Assembly (NCBI GenBank): GCA_036571765.1
Contig: BROE01000007.1
Coordinates: 7,814,026-7,878,025, forward strand
Source of the DNA: Plecoglossus altivelis
Lineage: Eukaryota > Chordata > Actinopteri > Osmeriformes > Plecoglossidae
Reading direction: 5' to 3'
DNA length: 64,000 bases
Position numbers and translations under genes: made by a program. The notes beneath the pieces are model-generated. The model saw nothing but the letters and a program-made list of their open reading frames with translations, was not told the DNA's origin and did no database searches. Of the stretch, positions 53,720 to 63,962 are shown piece by piece (positions within the stretch are counted from its first letter, which is position 1; each line of letters opens with the position of its first letter).

Positions 53720-53740
53720 CAGAGAAAGAGAGGAGGAAAA
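53660..53740. repeat. (GA)n microsatellite
   Basis: About 40 pure bases at 53674-53714, flanked by GAAAGACAGAAAG and GGGAGACAG. Confidence 0.9.
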
Positions 53741-54010
53741 GTGTGTATGTGTGCGTGCGTACGTGCATGTGCATGTGCATGTACGCAACACTCAGGAATG
53801 GGATGACGTTCTGTTCAAAGAGGAGAAGGTATTAAACATCAAGATCATGTAGGAGCTTCATGGTACCTCTGGTTAATGTGAGGGATTCATAAGTTCCTGT
53901 TGAGTCTGCTTCTGTCACTGTGTCAATTAAGCCACTGTGTTTCTCAATGAGAGAGCAATATACTGGACCCTGTTCAGCCTCGCACAGTAACACACACACA
54001 CACTTTTTCT
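53740..54010. other. Unique DNA
   Basis: Begins with TGCGTGCGTACGTGCATGTG. Otherwise unique with no gene signal. Confidence 0.4.
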
Positions 54011-54019
54011 CTCTTTCTC

Positions 54020-54215
54020 CCCGGGTTAATTCCTCCCAGGATAAGTGTTGATTACGGACCCAGCGGAGCGAGGAACAGCAGAGAGATGGCCGAGGGAGAG
54101 ATCGATCTCTGTTTTACCGACTTAATTCAATACAGGCTATTTAAACTGGCAGGGCAGGAGAAATTAGATTGTATTTGCTGGCTATGGATTTCTGCCTTGT
54201 GGAGGCAAGGAGGGA
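54020..54215. promoter_or_regulatory. Candidate conserved noncoding element
   Basis: Repeat-free, with GGTTAATTCC, GTTGATTACGGACC, CGACTTAATTCAATAC and GAAATTAGATTG. A plus ATG frame (MAEGEIDLCFTDLIQYRLFK) near 54086 runs on into the following GA repeat, has no splice sites and matches no family I know. Confidence 0.35.
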
Positions 54216-54244
54216 CAGGAATGGAGATAGTGAGAATAAGAGAG

Positions 54245-54245
54245 G

Positions 54246-54293
<48 letters not shown>

Positions 54294-54425
54294 GCAAGAG
54301 CAGAGAGAGGGAACGAGAGCAGAGAGAGGGAGCGAGAGCAGAGAGAGAGAGGGGAAAGAGAGAGCAGAGAGAGAGGGGAAAGAGAGAGCAGAGAGAGAGG
54401 GGAAAGAGAGAGCAGAGGGGAGGAG
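54245..54425. repeat. (GA)n followed by a 24-bp purine minisatellite
   Basis: About 44 bases of GA (54248-54291), then GGAACGAGAGCAGAGAG-type units and three near-identical 24-bp units of GAGAGCAGAGAGAGAGGGGA to about 54413. Confidence 0.88.
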
Positions 54426-55085
54426 GTGTACACGGCCCTGTTGTGTTCTCCACAGGTCTGTGGGTAATCAGCATCACCTGCTATTGATCACACAGATCAG
54501 CCAATATTCTCTCACATCATGTTGTCTCATCTCCACTGAATGGCCACACCGCTTATTGATGCACTCCATTATAACATCTTATTGATAACGACTGGTGGAA
54601 CAGTTCATTGATAGAGGGTCGCATCGAAGCGTGTGTGGCGTGACTGGGTGGCATAGTGACTCCATAGTCCTGTCACATGTAATAGAAACAGGATATGGAT
54701 GGAATATGTGCGTAAAGGTGAATGCTCATTCCGACAGATTAGGGCAGAGAAGAGGTTGTGTGCGTACGTGCATGCGCATGTCAGCTGGTGCTGAAGACAT
54801 TAAAATCTGACAGGCAGAGTGAGAAGGAAAGCTAATTTGATTGGACAGCCCAGCATGGGGGGAGGTGACTGGGGGACTTCCTGTGTGGGTAGGAAGCTGG
54901 CCTCTCTGGAGCGATGCCTGTCAGATAGGACAAAAACACATCCTAGATTGTTATCCTCTGACTTGGTATGTGTGCGTCTGACCGTAAAATATAATCCACG
55001 TTTCACAGTTTGTTCCACAGAGTGAGTGAATACTTTTGAGGGTCTACACTGGCCATTTGCTTTCCTCACTCTTGCTGTGTCTAAA
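54426..55085. other. Unique DNA
   Basis: No simple repeats. 54830-55080 has mixed composition with open frames on both strands but no recognisable domain or splice pairing. Confidence 0.4.
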
Positions 55086-55487
55086 GAGGCTGGGTCTGGA
55101 GAGGCTGGGTCTGGAGAGGCTGGGTCTGGAGAGGCTGGGTCTGGAGGGGTTGGGTCTGGAGAGGCTGGGTCTGGAGAGGCTGGGTCTGGAGAGGCTGAGT
55201 CTGGAGAGGCTGGGTCTGGAGAGGCTGGGTCTGGAGGGGTTGGGTCTGAAGAGGCTGGGTCTAGAGAGGCTGGGTCTGGAGGGGTTGGGTCTGAAGAGGC
55301 TGGGTCTAGAGAGGCTGAGTCTGGAGAGGCTGGGTCTGGAGAGGTTGGGTCTGGAGGGGTTGGGTCTGGAGAGGCTGGGTCTGGCGAGGCTGGGTCTGGA
55401 GGGGTTGGGTCTGGAGAGGCTGGGTCTGGAGAGGCTGGGTCTGGAGAGGCTGGGTCTGGAGGGGTTGGGTCTGAAGAGGCTGGGTCA
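55086..55487. repeat. 15-bp minisatellite, about 27 copies, open in several frames
   Basis: The unit GAGGCTGGGTCTGGA is repeated in exact 15-bp register from 55086 to the partial 27th unit at 55476. Variants are GGGGTTGGGTCTG(G/A)A in about seven units and GAGGCTGAGTCTGGA and GAGGCTGGGTCTAGA in two each. Because 15 is a multiple of three and the unit lacks stops, frames of 160-240 codons appear: Glu-Ala-Gly-Ser-Gly and Gly-Leu-Glu-Arg-Leu on plus, Pro-Asp-Pro-Ala-Ser on minus. They run into flanking unique DNA without splice sites. A gene is unlikely. Confidence 0.95.
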
Positions 55488-56150
55488 CGACCATTCCAGT
55501 TCCATTCTCCTCCTATTGCCACTTTCAAACTATAAAGCCACGACCATCAGACTATGAGATTGATGAGATTATAGTCAGGTTATTAAAGTAATTTCCATAT
55601 GAATGGAGAAGGTTTTACCCTGAACTTCATTAGGGATAGGCAATTCATAGATTGGTGTACAGTAGGGGTACGTGCATCATACAGTAGCATGCAAATATAA
55701 GTATGTGTTTATGAATATTGCATATCTAAATGAATTCATGCTATCATTGATGCATGTATGATATCCATGGTGCAGTATGATGAGGTGATATCAGACGTGT
55801 ATGTGTTGAATGACCCTTGAGGTCACAGAGGTCACGCCTCCCATCAGCCCCATCTTCTTCCTGATTGCAAAGAGCTCCGTTAGCCTTGACGCTAATGCTG
55901 TTAGCATCCTGGCAGCATTTCTTATTCATGCTATGCAGATTAGTTTCCCTGCAGTCCCCCTCACCTTCCAAACCAGGCCCTGACCTGAGAGATTAAACAG
56001 GCATGGGTGTGTGTAAATGTGTGTGTGAGTGTGTGTGTGTGCGTGCGTGTCTAGCCGTTGAACTCTCCTGTCTCAGAGTGAAGGTGTTTTTGATTTGCAG
56101 TCCTCAGATATTGAGTACCTTGGCTTTGGAGGGGACAATGTGAGTGTGAG
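55488..56150. other. Unique AT-rich DNA
   Basis: 55500-55980 is repeat-free and AT-rich. A TG block lies at 56010-56050. No exon recognised. Confidence 0.4.
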
Positions 56151-56154
56151 CGTG

Positions 56155-56181
56155 TATGTGTCTGTGTGTGTGTGTGTGTTG

Positions 56182-56228
<47 letters not shown>

Positions 56229-56280
56229 GAGAGAGAGAGAGAGAGATAGACGGAGAGAGAGACAGAGACAGAGACAGAGA
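56155..56280. repeat. (TG)n and (GA)n compound microsatellite
   Basis: TG at 56158-56180, GA at 56189-56246 with one GTGAG interruption, then GACAGAGACAGA. Confidence 0.9.
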
Positions 56281-56660
56281 TGGTACGTGCGGATGTGTGT
56301 CCTGCTTACAGTTCAGGCACAGACAGACAGTAAATCACTGTTGTGTGTGTTCTGATGGAGCGAGACAGGAAGGAAAGGAGAGCGAGACAGTTGTGATAAA
56401 AAGAACTTAAAAATAAACACCCACCCACAGCGAGTGAGAGTGAGATAGTTAGAGAGAGCTGTCCTATCACTCAGCCCAATATAGGAGCACAAGTCACATT
56501 TTCATGTTCAAGCCTCTCTTCTCTCCTTCTCTCACCCCTCCCCTCTTCCATGCATCGTGAGTGATGTCAGACCTGCCATTAACTAATAGCTCTGCTCTGC
56601 CTGGTATCTGTCTGTCTGCCAGGTGCCCAGCCTCTCACCACCTATCCCTGGCAACGTGCC
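56281..56660. other. Unique DNA with small TG and CT patches
   Basis: No long repeats and no gene signal. Confidence 0.4.
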
Positions 56661-56665
56661 ACGCG

Positions 56666-56688
56666 CCCCCCCCCCCCCCCCCCCCCCC
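56666..56688. repeat. C23 homopolymer
   Basis: 23 consecutive C preceded by CACGCG, the longest homopolymer in the window. Confidence 0.92.
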
Positions 56689-57140
56689 TCACCACCAACG
56701 GCACCACTACCTCACCACACACACAGTGTCTACGAATATGTGTGTGTGTCGGGGTGGTCATCTCAATGGTCGGCCCTACCCTGACAGTCTGGCAGGCTGT
56801 GTGATTAATCACACCCTTCACTCCTCCACCCACCACACAGCTTCCCTCCTTCAGGTTTTTCTTCCTTCGCCGGTCTTGAGGATGAGGGGAGTGTGACAGC
56901 TGTGACAGCAAAAGGAACGCACACGCACACACGAGAACACACAAAGACATGAAAACCTTATCTGTTCCCGGCTGCTCGACACCCCCTCACAGACACAAAC
57001 ACTAAACACACTAATGATCGTGCGGACCGAGGAAGAGAAGACCAGAGCATGTTAAACACACAGGGATGAATGCAGATGCAACTTTGCTACAGCACTTTAT
57101 CTTATTCTCTCACACACTTCCTCTCCTCTTCCTTCTCAAA
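56689..57140. other. Unique DNA
   Basis: Contains TGTGTGATTAATCACACCC near 56798 (GTGTGATTAATCACAC is a 16-bp palindrome with a homeodomain core). No exon recognised. Confidence 0.45.
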
Positions 57141-57141
57141 T

Positions 57142-57289
57142 CCACACACACACACACATACACACACACACACACACCCATCACCTATGGATTAGGTGAA
57201 ATCTGTTGCAGCCCAGGATTGTTCAAGGTCCTGCACTTTGCACACAGTATGTCCTTGGATAAAAACACTCAGATCGATAACCAGCCAGC

Positions 57290-57348
<59 letters not shown>
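57142..57348. repeat. Two CA microsatellites with unique spacer
   Basis: CA at 57142-57178 and about 59 pure bases at 57290-57348. The 110-base spacer is unique. Confidence 0.92.
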
Positions 57349-57350
<2 letters not shown>

Positions 57351-57359
57351 TAAACCTTG

Positions 57360-57970
57360 GTGGAGAGAACTTTACAACTGAACGAGAAATGTTTTAAATT
57401 CTCAAACTCAGAGTTATAAAATAATAATTGTTTTGGGGGAATACTCAAACTCCCAAAAAAGATCTCTTTTTAAGGTCTGAATGACCAAAGACGTACACAC
57501 ACTTTTTCCAAAACTCTGGATGACCCACACATGCGCTCTATGAAATATTTCCATAGCTGTCTAGCATTACAGAGTAGCAATACGAAAAACAAAAAAGTCA
57601 ATTAATCTCTCAGACCAACTCTGTTCTCCACACGCACTCATATTTTTGAACACAACTACAACAGAAAGTTCTTCTCATCTCCCGCTAATCGACTCTCCAA
57701 TTAACAGCAGTTGAGGCTCGGAAGAACATGAATATGGATGCTTGGTATGCAGATGAGCAGGATGAGGAAGTGGGGCTCTAGCGAGAGGAGACACCGGAGA
57801 CAGGGCTGCAGCTGGAGCTGCATTAACAGTCTCACTGCAGCACACATCCATCTATCCCCCGCTCCACTCGCCTCTCCTCTGTGATGGATGGAGGACCAGG
57901 TTCTACAGAGGAGGGACCTCCTGGGCTCTGCGGCACAGCTGCTCGCCTGGCTGGACGGGGTGGAGACAGG
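57360..57970. other. Unique DNA
   Basis: AT-rich at 57380-57690 with no repeats. 57780-57960 is more GC-rich. A minus frame at 57701-58090 passes into the following repeat and matches nothing I know. Confidence 0.4.
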
Positions 57971-57974
57971 CTTC

Positions 57975-58313
57975 AGCACTGGAGACACACCGGAGACAGA
58001 CCTCACATCACCGTGGAGACAGACCTCAGCACCGGAGACAGACCTCACCTCAACCTGGAGACATATTGTAGCACTGGAGACAGACCTCACATCACTGTGG
58101 AGACAGACCTCACCTTAACCTAGAGGCAGAACTCAGCACTGGAGACAGACCTCATCTCACCCTGGAGACACACCTCAGCACTGGAGACACACCTCACTTC
58201 ACCCTAGTGACTGACCTTACCTCACCCTGGAGACAGACCTCACCTTATCCTAGTGACAGACCTCACGTCATCCTAGTGATAGACCTCACCTCACCCTGGA
58301 GACAGGCCTCGCA
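57975..58313. repeat. Degenerate ~24-bp minisatellite of GGAGACAGACCTCA units
   Basis: GGAGACAGACCTCA alternates with CCTCACCCT, CAGCACT or CATCACC over about 340 bases, giving roughly 14 diverged units. Divergence shows it is older than the 15- and 22-bp arrays. Confidence 0.85.
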
Positions 58314-58510
58314 CCAGAGCATTCGATGGAAAATTTTCTAATCCATTCAATGCATATCTTAAAAAAATATATTTACTAAATGAATAAACTATAAATGTGT
58401 CCTAAATTGTGTACAATCCAATGGGATAAATTCTATCTCTGAGATTTCGGAGCAGAAGAGGTTGATGTTGTAGAGTCAGCATAAGTTACCATCTCTGAGA
58501 TCAATCACTC
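58314..58510. other. Unique AT-rich DNA
   Basis: Contains AAAAAAATATATTTACTAAA and no gene signal. Confidence 0.45.
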
Positions 58511-58514
58511 AGGT

Positions 58515-58526
58515 TTGAGAGAGACC

Positions 58527-58559
<33 letters not shown>

Positions 58560-58562
58560 AGC

Positions 58563-58605
<43 letters not shown>
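58515..58605. repeat. (GA)n microsatellite
   Basis: GA with GCGAGTGAG interruption. Confidence 0.9.
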
Positions 58606-58610
<5 letters not shown>

Positions 58611-58659
58611 AAGACACAAAGACATAGGTGATGGAGAGAGGGCGATAGAAGGAGGGAGT

Positions 58660-59025
58660 ATAAACATTAACAGCTCCAGATTAATCTCACTTTTTCCCCC
58701 AAAACATCACAACCTCACAAGGTCACCTTCCAATCAGATCTCAGACAGCTAGAGGGCTCCCATTGGACGCCACAAAACGCTTCTCCAAATTGGCGAGACT
58801 GGTCTGCGCCACACACATCTCCGTCCCCCTGGCGCTAGGGGTGTCCATTACAGGGACAGACCGGTCGGTAACAAGCTCACAGTCCGACCTCTGTGATCTA
58901 ATGAGCTGTGTGTCACGGTTAAATGTGTCCCCCTACGTGGTGCTCAGGGCCAGGGGGTCCCAGAAGGAGGTCGGCTGGGCGAGGTGATGCATGGCGACTG
59001 GTTGCAGGCAGGCTGGTTGAGCTGG
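58660..59025. other. Unique, moderately CpG-rich DNA
   Basis: 58780-58985 holds about ten CpG and a plus frame of about 70 codons (SKLARLVCATHISVPLALGV), with no recognised domain and no clear splice sites. Confidence 0.35.
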
Positions 59026-59322
59026 TCAATAACACTGAGGCCTGACAACAGGGTTCTCAGGCGCACACACGTCAAGAAATAAACTTCCTGCAACATCAAA
59101 CTCTAGTGTTGTAACCTGTGCTTTGCTCGTAAGCTGGGATATACTGTGAATTTGCTTCTCAGTCTGTTTCGCTTTTCTGGGTTGGGAGTGAAAATGACTT
59201 GGATCTACAGCTTTGTCCTGAAACTCACACATCTTTTGGAGTTTTTCTTTTTTTGTCTCCCACCAGTCCATGGAACCCTCGGCGTTGGTCGCCCCTGGCG
59301 ATACTAGTCCAACCAGGAGCAC
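59026..59322 (-). CDS. Unrecognised 98-codon minus-strand ORF, possibly element-derived
   Basis: An open frame of normal amino-acid composition begins MLLVGLVSPGATNAEG, with a possible internal start at MDWWETKKEKLQKMCEFQ. It contains a basic, glutamine-rich middle and ends FLDVCAPENPVVRPQCY. It is not a simple-repeat translation, which sets it apart from most frames here. No domain, splice site or promoter is recognised. It could be chance, a decayed retroelement fragment or part of an exon. Confidence 0.12.
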   Translation of the reverse strand: MLLVGLVSPGATNAEGSMDWWETKKEKLQKMCEFQDKAVDPSHFHSQPRKAKQTEKQIHSISQLTSKAQVTTLEFDVAGSLFLDVCAPENPVVRPQCY

Positions 59323-59359
59323 TGAGTCAGAAAATTAAGTCTCGAATACACCCCATTCG

Positions 59360-59379
59360 CGTGCACGCAGACACACATG

Positions 59380-59416
<37 letters not shown>

Positions 59417-60430
59417 GACACACATACGCGGCACGCAGACACATACACCCCCTTTTGACAATGCGGCAGCATCCTCTCAGTAATACATTAGCACTGGCTC
59501 TCAGATCAACTCATCTCCTCTCACTCTGAGAAACAAGAGAGATCTACTAATGTTGACTAATGACATGCAGCCTGAAAGAAAGAGGCCTGCACAGTAGGTA
59601 AACACACACACACAGGTTGACGTGAGACAGAGACAGAGAGAGGGGCGGAGGGTAGAGAGGGGTGAAAGAGAGAGCGGTAGGTGAAAGAGAGGGAGAGAGG
59701 TGGTTGGGAGTGTTCCGATGCTGTCATGAGAGACAGATGATGCTGCAGCTAGAACCTTCCGCCAGGACTTACCCACAATCCTCGCTGCCCGGCAGCACCA
59801 TAAACGTTTATCAATAAACAAGGGGGCAACAGAGAAAGGATGACTTCTGGGGTGAGGGGCGTGTGCGCGAGCGAGCGTGCATGTGGGTAGGTGAACATGT
59901 GGGTGATTGTGCATTTGTTTGTTACTGTTAGTGTGTGTATCTGTGTGTGTGTCCAGGCGTGACATGAAAGAGAAAAAGGAAGAAACTGCTTACTTAATCC
60001 TCAGCTGGTTTCCATAACAACTAATAAACCTGGTGCCGGCATCATTAGGAGCGGCTGCCAAATCTACATAGCTAATGAGAGGGTTGGGACAACACACACT
60101 TCAAACACATACTCTTCTACATTTAGAAGCACAAGCATTTACACATCCTGATTGCACAGTAGTCATATTAGTGGTTAGCATGAGTGTGTTCATGTGTTTG
60201 TGTCTGCTCTGTGTGCGTTTGTACACGCACATGTGTAAATGTGTGTGCGCGAGTGTGAGCTCCAGACCTGTTTGGGAATATTCACACCGTTGGAGAATCT
60301 TCACACACACTGCTGCTCATTTACTATTTAGACACACAAACCCCGTGTATGTGAGGAGCTGTCTCTGGGTCTGCACAGCACACAGCCACGCACACGCACG
60401 CACGCGCGTGCACATGCACACACTTCGCTG
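59360..60430. other. Unique DNA with CA, GA and TG blocks
   Basis: CA at 59378-59412. GA-rich at 59627-59700. TG at 59930-59952 and 60180-60250. CACGCACGCACGCGCGTGCAC (Z-DNA type) at 60393-60413. Unique DNA between; no gene signal. Confidence 0.45.
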
Positions 60431-61440
60431 GTCTTAATCTTGATGAACGAGAAACCTCTTCACAGGGGCAACACAGAGACCCTCCAGACACACGCACACC
60501 AACACACCCTCACACAGAGAACAGAGGTGCAGGCAGGCCAGTCCCCGCCCAAACTTTATCATAACTCCCCTTTAATGGAAAAACCAATGACAAGCTCAAG
60601 GAGACGCTGCGGCCAGAGAAAAACAATTTACGACCCCAGAGAACAAAAGAGAGAGGGGGGAAATAAAAGACAGCAGAAAGAAAGAGAAAAAGTTGTTTAA
60701 GTGTTGGCAGGGCCCGATATCATTTCAAATGGTTACTGATAGTTGTATTTCTGTCAGACTGGAAGGAAGCTAACCTTGGAGAGAGGGCTAACGCAAGCTA
60801 AAGCTAGCTGGAGAGTGTGTGTTTGTATGTGTGTGTACCGTAGATGGGTAGGAGAGCGGGTCTGACAAATTAGAACGAGAAGGAAACTTGGCTGTTGATG
60901 CTAGCTTTGAACTGGTTCAATCTTACTGGGTGCAAGCATTCCAATATGAACACCCACCCACAGATGGGAGGTGTCTCTGCGCCTTCATTAGTATGGACAC
61001 ATACATACCAACTGATCCGTAAATCTGAGCGTAATCTGTCCAATTAAATACGCGCGTCTACATGCGCTCGCTTACTCCCACGCACGCTCCTTCACCAACG
61101 CAAAACTAAGATTTTTCTACAGGTAAAAAAAGCATATGGTTTCCGTATTGCAGAAAAGGAACCCAGGTCATCTTAAGCACCGTGTGACAAGAGTGACACC
61201 AACCCAAACACTGCTGCAGTGAATCATGCTGGGCTACTATGTAGTGGACTTATTTATAGTCTATGCTACCATATACTAGCAGAGTTTTGTGCAGCACTTA
61301 CATGTTAGGCGGGAGTAGGCTGCTGACACGTGTGCTCACGCATGCCCCCTGGTGCTCATTGTGCCCAGTGCACTTCCGAAATGAAATGGGGGAGCCAGTG
61401 GGGGGGAACTGACCGTTCCCAGCAAGGGGTCCCTTCACTC
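60431..61440. other. Mostly unique DNA
   Basis: About 1 kb with few repeats. 61010-61100 is CpG-containing (AATACGCGCGTCTACATGCG). GCTAACGCAAGCTAAAGCTAGC lies at 60788. No exon recognised. Confidence 0.4.
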
Positions 61441-61865
61441 ATTTCACATTTAAAAGAGGGACCAACAGCACACACACACTAATCTCAAAGGAATCCTTGG
61501 GAGCCAAGTCAGAACACACACACACACCCCTCCGGAACAATCTACCCAAAGGACGTCACGGTGACCTCCTGCCAAAGTCACACTCGTTTGCCTTTCTTTT
61601 TCCTTCCTTTTCCATCCCTTTCTCCTGCCCTTCACTCTGCCTCTCCCTCCTAATCTCTCTGCTGGTCGATGGCAGTTAGTGTTCCATCGCCTCACCTGTC
61701 AACACACACGGAAACACACATACGCACGGATAGACACAAGCACAAAGGTATGCGTGACCACACACACAGAAACCTGTACTAACATACACACACACACACA
61801 CCACACTCACTCCAAGATCTCATGTTGGATCTTCCTGTCTCTTTGACAGGGAAATGAAATTGTCA
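61441..61865. other. Unique DNA with CA blocks and a CT patch
   Basis: CA at 61470-61480, 61515-61526 and 61788-61802. CT-rich at 61590-61660. A CCTGTC/GACAGG hairpin with 5-base loop at about 61835-61851. Confidence 0.45.
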
Positions 61866-62067
61866 TCAAGGCGCTGCTCTGCCACATTCCTCACAGGACT
61901 GAGGAACGTCCAGGGCCTTAAACCAACATCCCTCTCCCAGCTCATCAGCCCGTCCTGACCGCTCAGCCCGGACGCTATTGATGTCCTCCTCAGCTGGGTC
62001 TCCGTCTGGACGCCGGCAGGGTGATGAGTTAGAGCTGCCGATTGGCCGCTCCATCACCAGCGTGAAG
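61866..62067 (-). CDS. Possible terminal coding exon, unrecognised
   Basis: On the minus strand, CCTCCAACACTCTAACCCCAG is an acceptable splice acceptor. It is followed by a frame encoding FTLVMERPIGSSNSSPCRRP, then an acidic stretch (DGDPAEEDINSV), to a TGA about 67 codons later (ending CEECGRAAP). Both other frames have stops within about 20 codons. The segment has more CpG than its surroundings and G/C-rich third positions, as coding exons in fish often do. The serine-, arginine- and acid-rich text resembles a disordered cytoplasmic or regulatory tail. No family is recognised, no poly(A) signal follows closely, and the frame also stays open upstream into a CA repeat, so chance is possible. 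Confidence 0.22.
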
Positions 62068-62470
62068 CTGGGGTTAGAGTGTTGGAGGTGGGGAACTGTC
62101 TGTGTGTGTGTGTCTGTGTGTGATGGTTTATGGTCCTGGTTCTGAGGTGGTGATCGGGGGCGTTCCGAAACGTCACACACTAACGCTGGTCACCAAGGCG
62201 GAAGACGAGGGTGTCAGGGTAAATTATGGGATGCCTGTCACTTAGCCAAGGTCAGGGGATTGTACGGGCTACGTGCGTGTTAATGTCTGACAAACGCTGT
62301 TAGCTACGTTTAGCCACACGCACATACATCTTGGATGAGAAGACGTTCACATACACACACACATAGCACAGATGTTGGAGTGAAGAGTGGGAGACACACA
62401 CAGCTGAACACACACATATCACTGCAGGATCTGAGTCTGTCAGGTCTGCAGGGCTGGAAGCAGAGTGGAG
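62068..62470. other. Unique DNA with small TG and CA blocks
   Basis: TG at 62100-62122, CA at 62350-62365. CpG-containing unique DNA at 62160-62320. No gene signal. Confidence 0.4.
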
Positions 62471-62479
62471 CCAAACGTT

Positions 62480-62630
62480 GGGAGGGGGGTTGGATAGGGG
62501 CCGGGGCCGGAGGCCCAGAGCTGGAGGCCCGGGGCTGGAGGCTCAGGGCTGGAGGCTCAGGGTTGGAAGCTCGGGGCTGGGGGCTTAAGGCTCGGGGCTG
62601 GGGGCTGTGAGCTGGGGGCTGCGGGCCAGC
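62480..62630. repeat. GGGCTGGAGGCTCAG-type minisatellite, about eight diverged units
   Basis: GGGCTGGAGGC(C/T)C(A/G)G units of 15-16 bp degrade into GGGGCTGGGGGCT. G-rich on plus, with quadruplex potential. Confidence 0.8.
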
Positions 62631-63270
62631 TCTTTAGAGAGCTCCACCTGACACACCACTGCCCGGGGCTATAGGCCCCCCTCCTGCCCCATCCCTCCGC
62701 CCCATCCCTTCATCAAAGCTGCTCTCTTGCTTTCTCCTTCCTACCCTCGGATAAGCCTGGTGGGGCAGCAAACGGAACCCCCGGAGAGAACTCTGGGGGA
62801 GAGGGAAGGAGGAACAGAGCTAGGGGGAGTAGGGAGCGGGGGTGGGGGAGAGGAAAGGTATGGAGATTATCAAGAAACAAAGTACAGTGGAGTAGAGAGG
62901 ACAGCCAGAGAGAGGAGAGGAGAATGAGTGAGGCTAAGATATGGAAGTGTATTCAGATAAGGGGAGATCAGGAAGGGAGAGATGAGCAGGGGAGTCCGGA
63001 AGAGAGGGGTAAGAGGGAGGGAGGCAGGTGAGACAGACGGAGGGTGGAGGAGGGTGAGGAGAAGAGGAGACGATGGCGTTGGGGAGGAGAAAAGTGTGTG
63101 GAACCTCGCTGTCTGTTTTTATATTCCCAGCAGACTCAGAAACAGACAGAAAATCAATCTCCTCATTTTTCTCTGATATGAAAGACTCAACCCCCCCACC
63201 CCTCTTTTTCCCACTCTCCCTCTTTCACCACCTTGAGCGCCATCTTTCATCTCATACAAATAGATAATTC
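62631..63270. other. Purine-rich and unique DNA
   Basis: 62780-63080 is purine-rich (GGGGGAGAGGAAAGG, GGAGGAGG). 63090-63260 unique. No gene signal. Confidence 0.45.
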
Positions 63271-63279
63271 ACAGAACTG

Positions 63280-63325
63280 AGAAAGAGAAGGAGAGAGCGA
63301 GAGAGAAAGATTGAGAGAGAGAAAG

Positions 63326-63396
<71 letters not shown>

Positions 63397-63397
63397 T
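63280..63397. repeat. (GA)n microsatellite with GAAAGATTGAGAGAGA units
   Basis: About 115 bases of GA with two GAAAGATT interruptions. Confidence 0.92.
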
Positions 63398-63454
63398 GCT
63401 TATGGCAAAAGTCTGGTGGGCTTGTAAGTGCTGTGCGAGGCAGACATCAGGAGC

Positions 63455-63505
63455 CTGGCTAGGTGGCTGGCTGGCTGGCTGACTAGCTGGCTGGCTGGCT
63501 GTTTC
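63455..63505. repeat. (GGCT)n tetranucleotide repeat
   Basis: GGCTGGCTGGCT with a GACTAGCT interruption, about nine units. Confidence 0.88.
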
Positions 63506-63855
63506 ACTTGTTTGTCGTCGGACTGTCTGTCAGTCTGTGATCTACAGGCTGATATCAGGCTTGGTGGAGCCACCCTGCCCTGTGGGCTGAAACAGACTGC
63601 ATGAGAACCCTGTGCATGAGCACAAACACACACATACTAACGTACACATGCACACACTATCAGACACTTTGCCCTAGAAGGCAATATTCTCTCTCACTTC
63701 TAATGAACATAAACATCTGTCTTTTTACAAACACACACACACACACAATGAAAAGCAGTATTCCTGTGTTCGTCTGGCCTGGGTTGGATCTCTCTACAGA
63801 TCAATGGCAGTAGATTGCTGGAGAGCCGGGGAGCTCTCACTCAATACAGAGGAGA
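63506..63855. other. Unique DNA with a CA block
   Basis: CA at 63729-63748. No gene signal. Confidence 0.4.
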
Positions 63856-63857
63856 CT

Positions 63858-63927
63858 GTGCGTGTGTGGATGTGTACGTGTGTGTGTGTGTGTGTGTGTG
63901 TTTGTGTGTGTGTGTGCGCGTATGTGA

Positions 63928-63960
<33 letters not shown>

Positions 63961-63962
63961 CT
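63858..63962. repeat. TG and (GA)n compound microsatellite at window end
   Basis: TG with GCGCG and TATG variants to 63941, then GAGAGA to about 63960. The window ends shortly after in unique DNA. Confidence 0.88.

Noticed and set aside
54800..55557. A 242-residue Pro-Asp-Pro-Ala-Ser protein or its plus-strand Gly-Ser-rich counterparts
   Set aside because: The 15-bp unit is divisible by three and stop-free, so long frames are unavoidable. No splice sites, promoter or recognised family.
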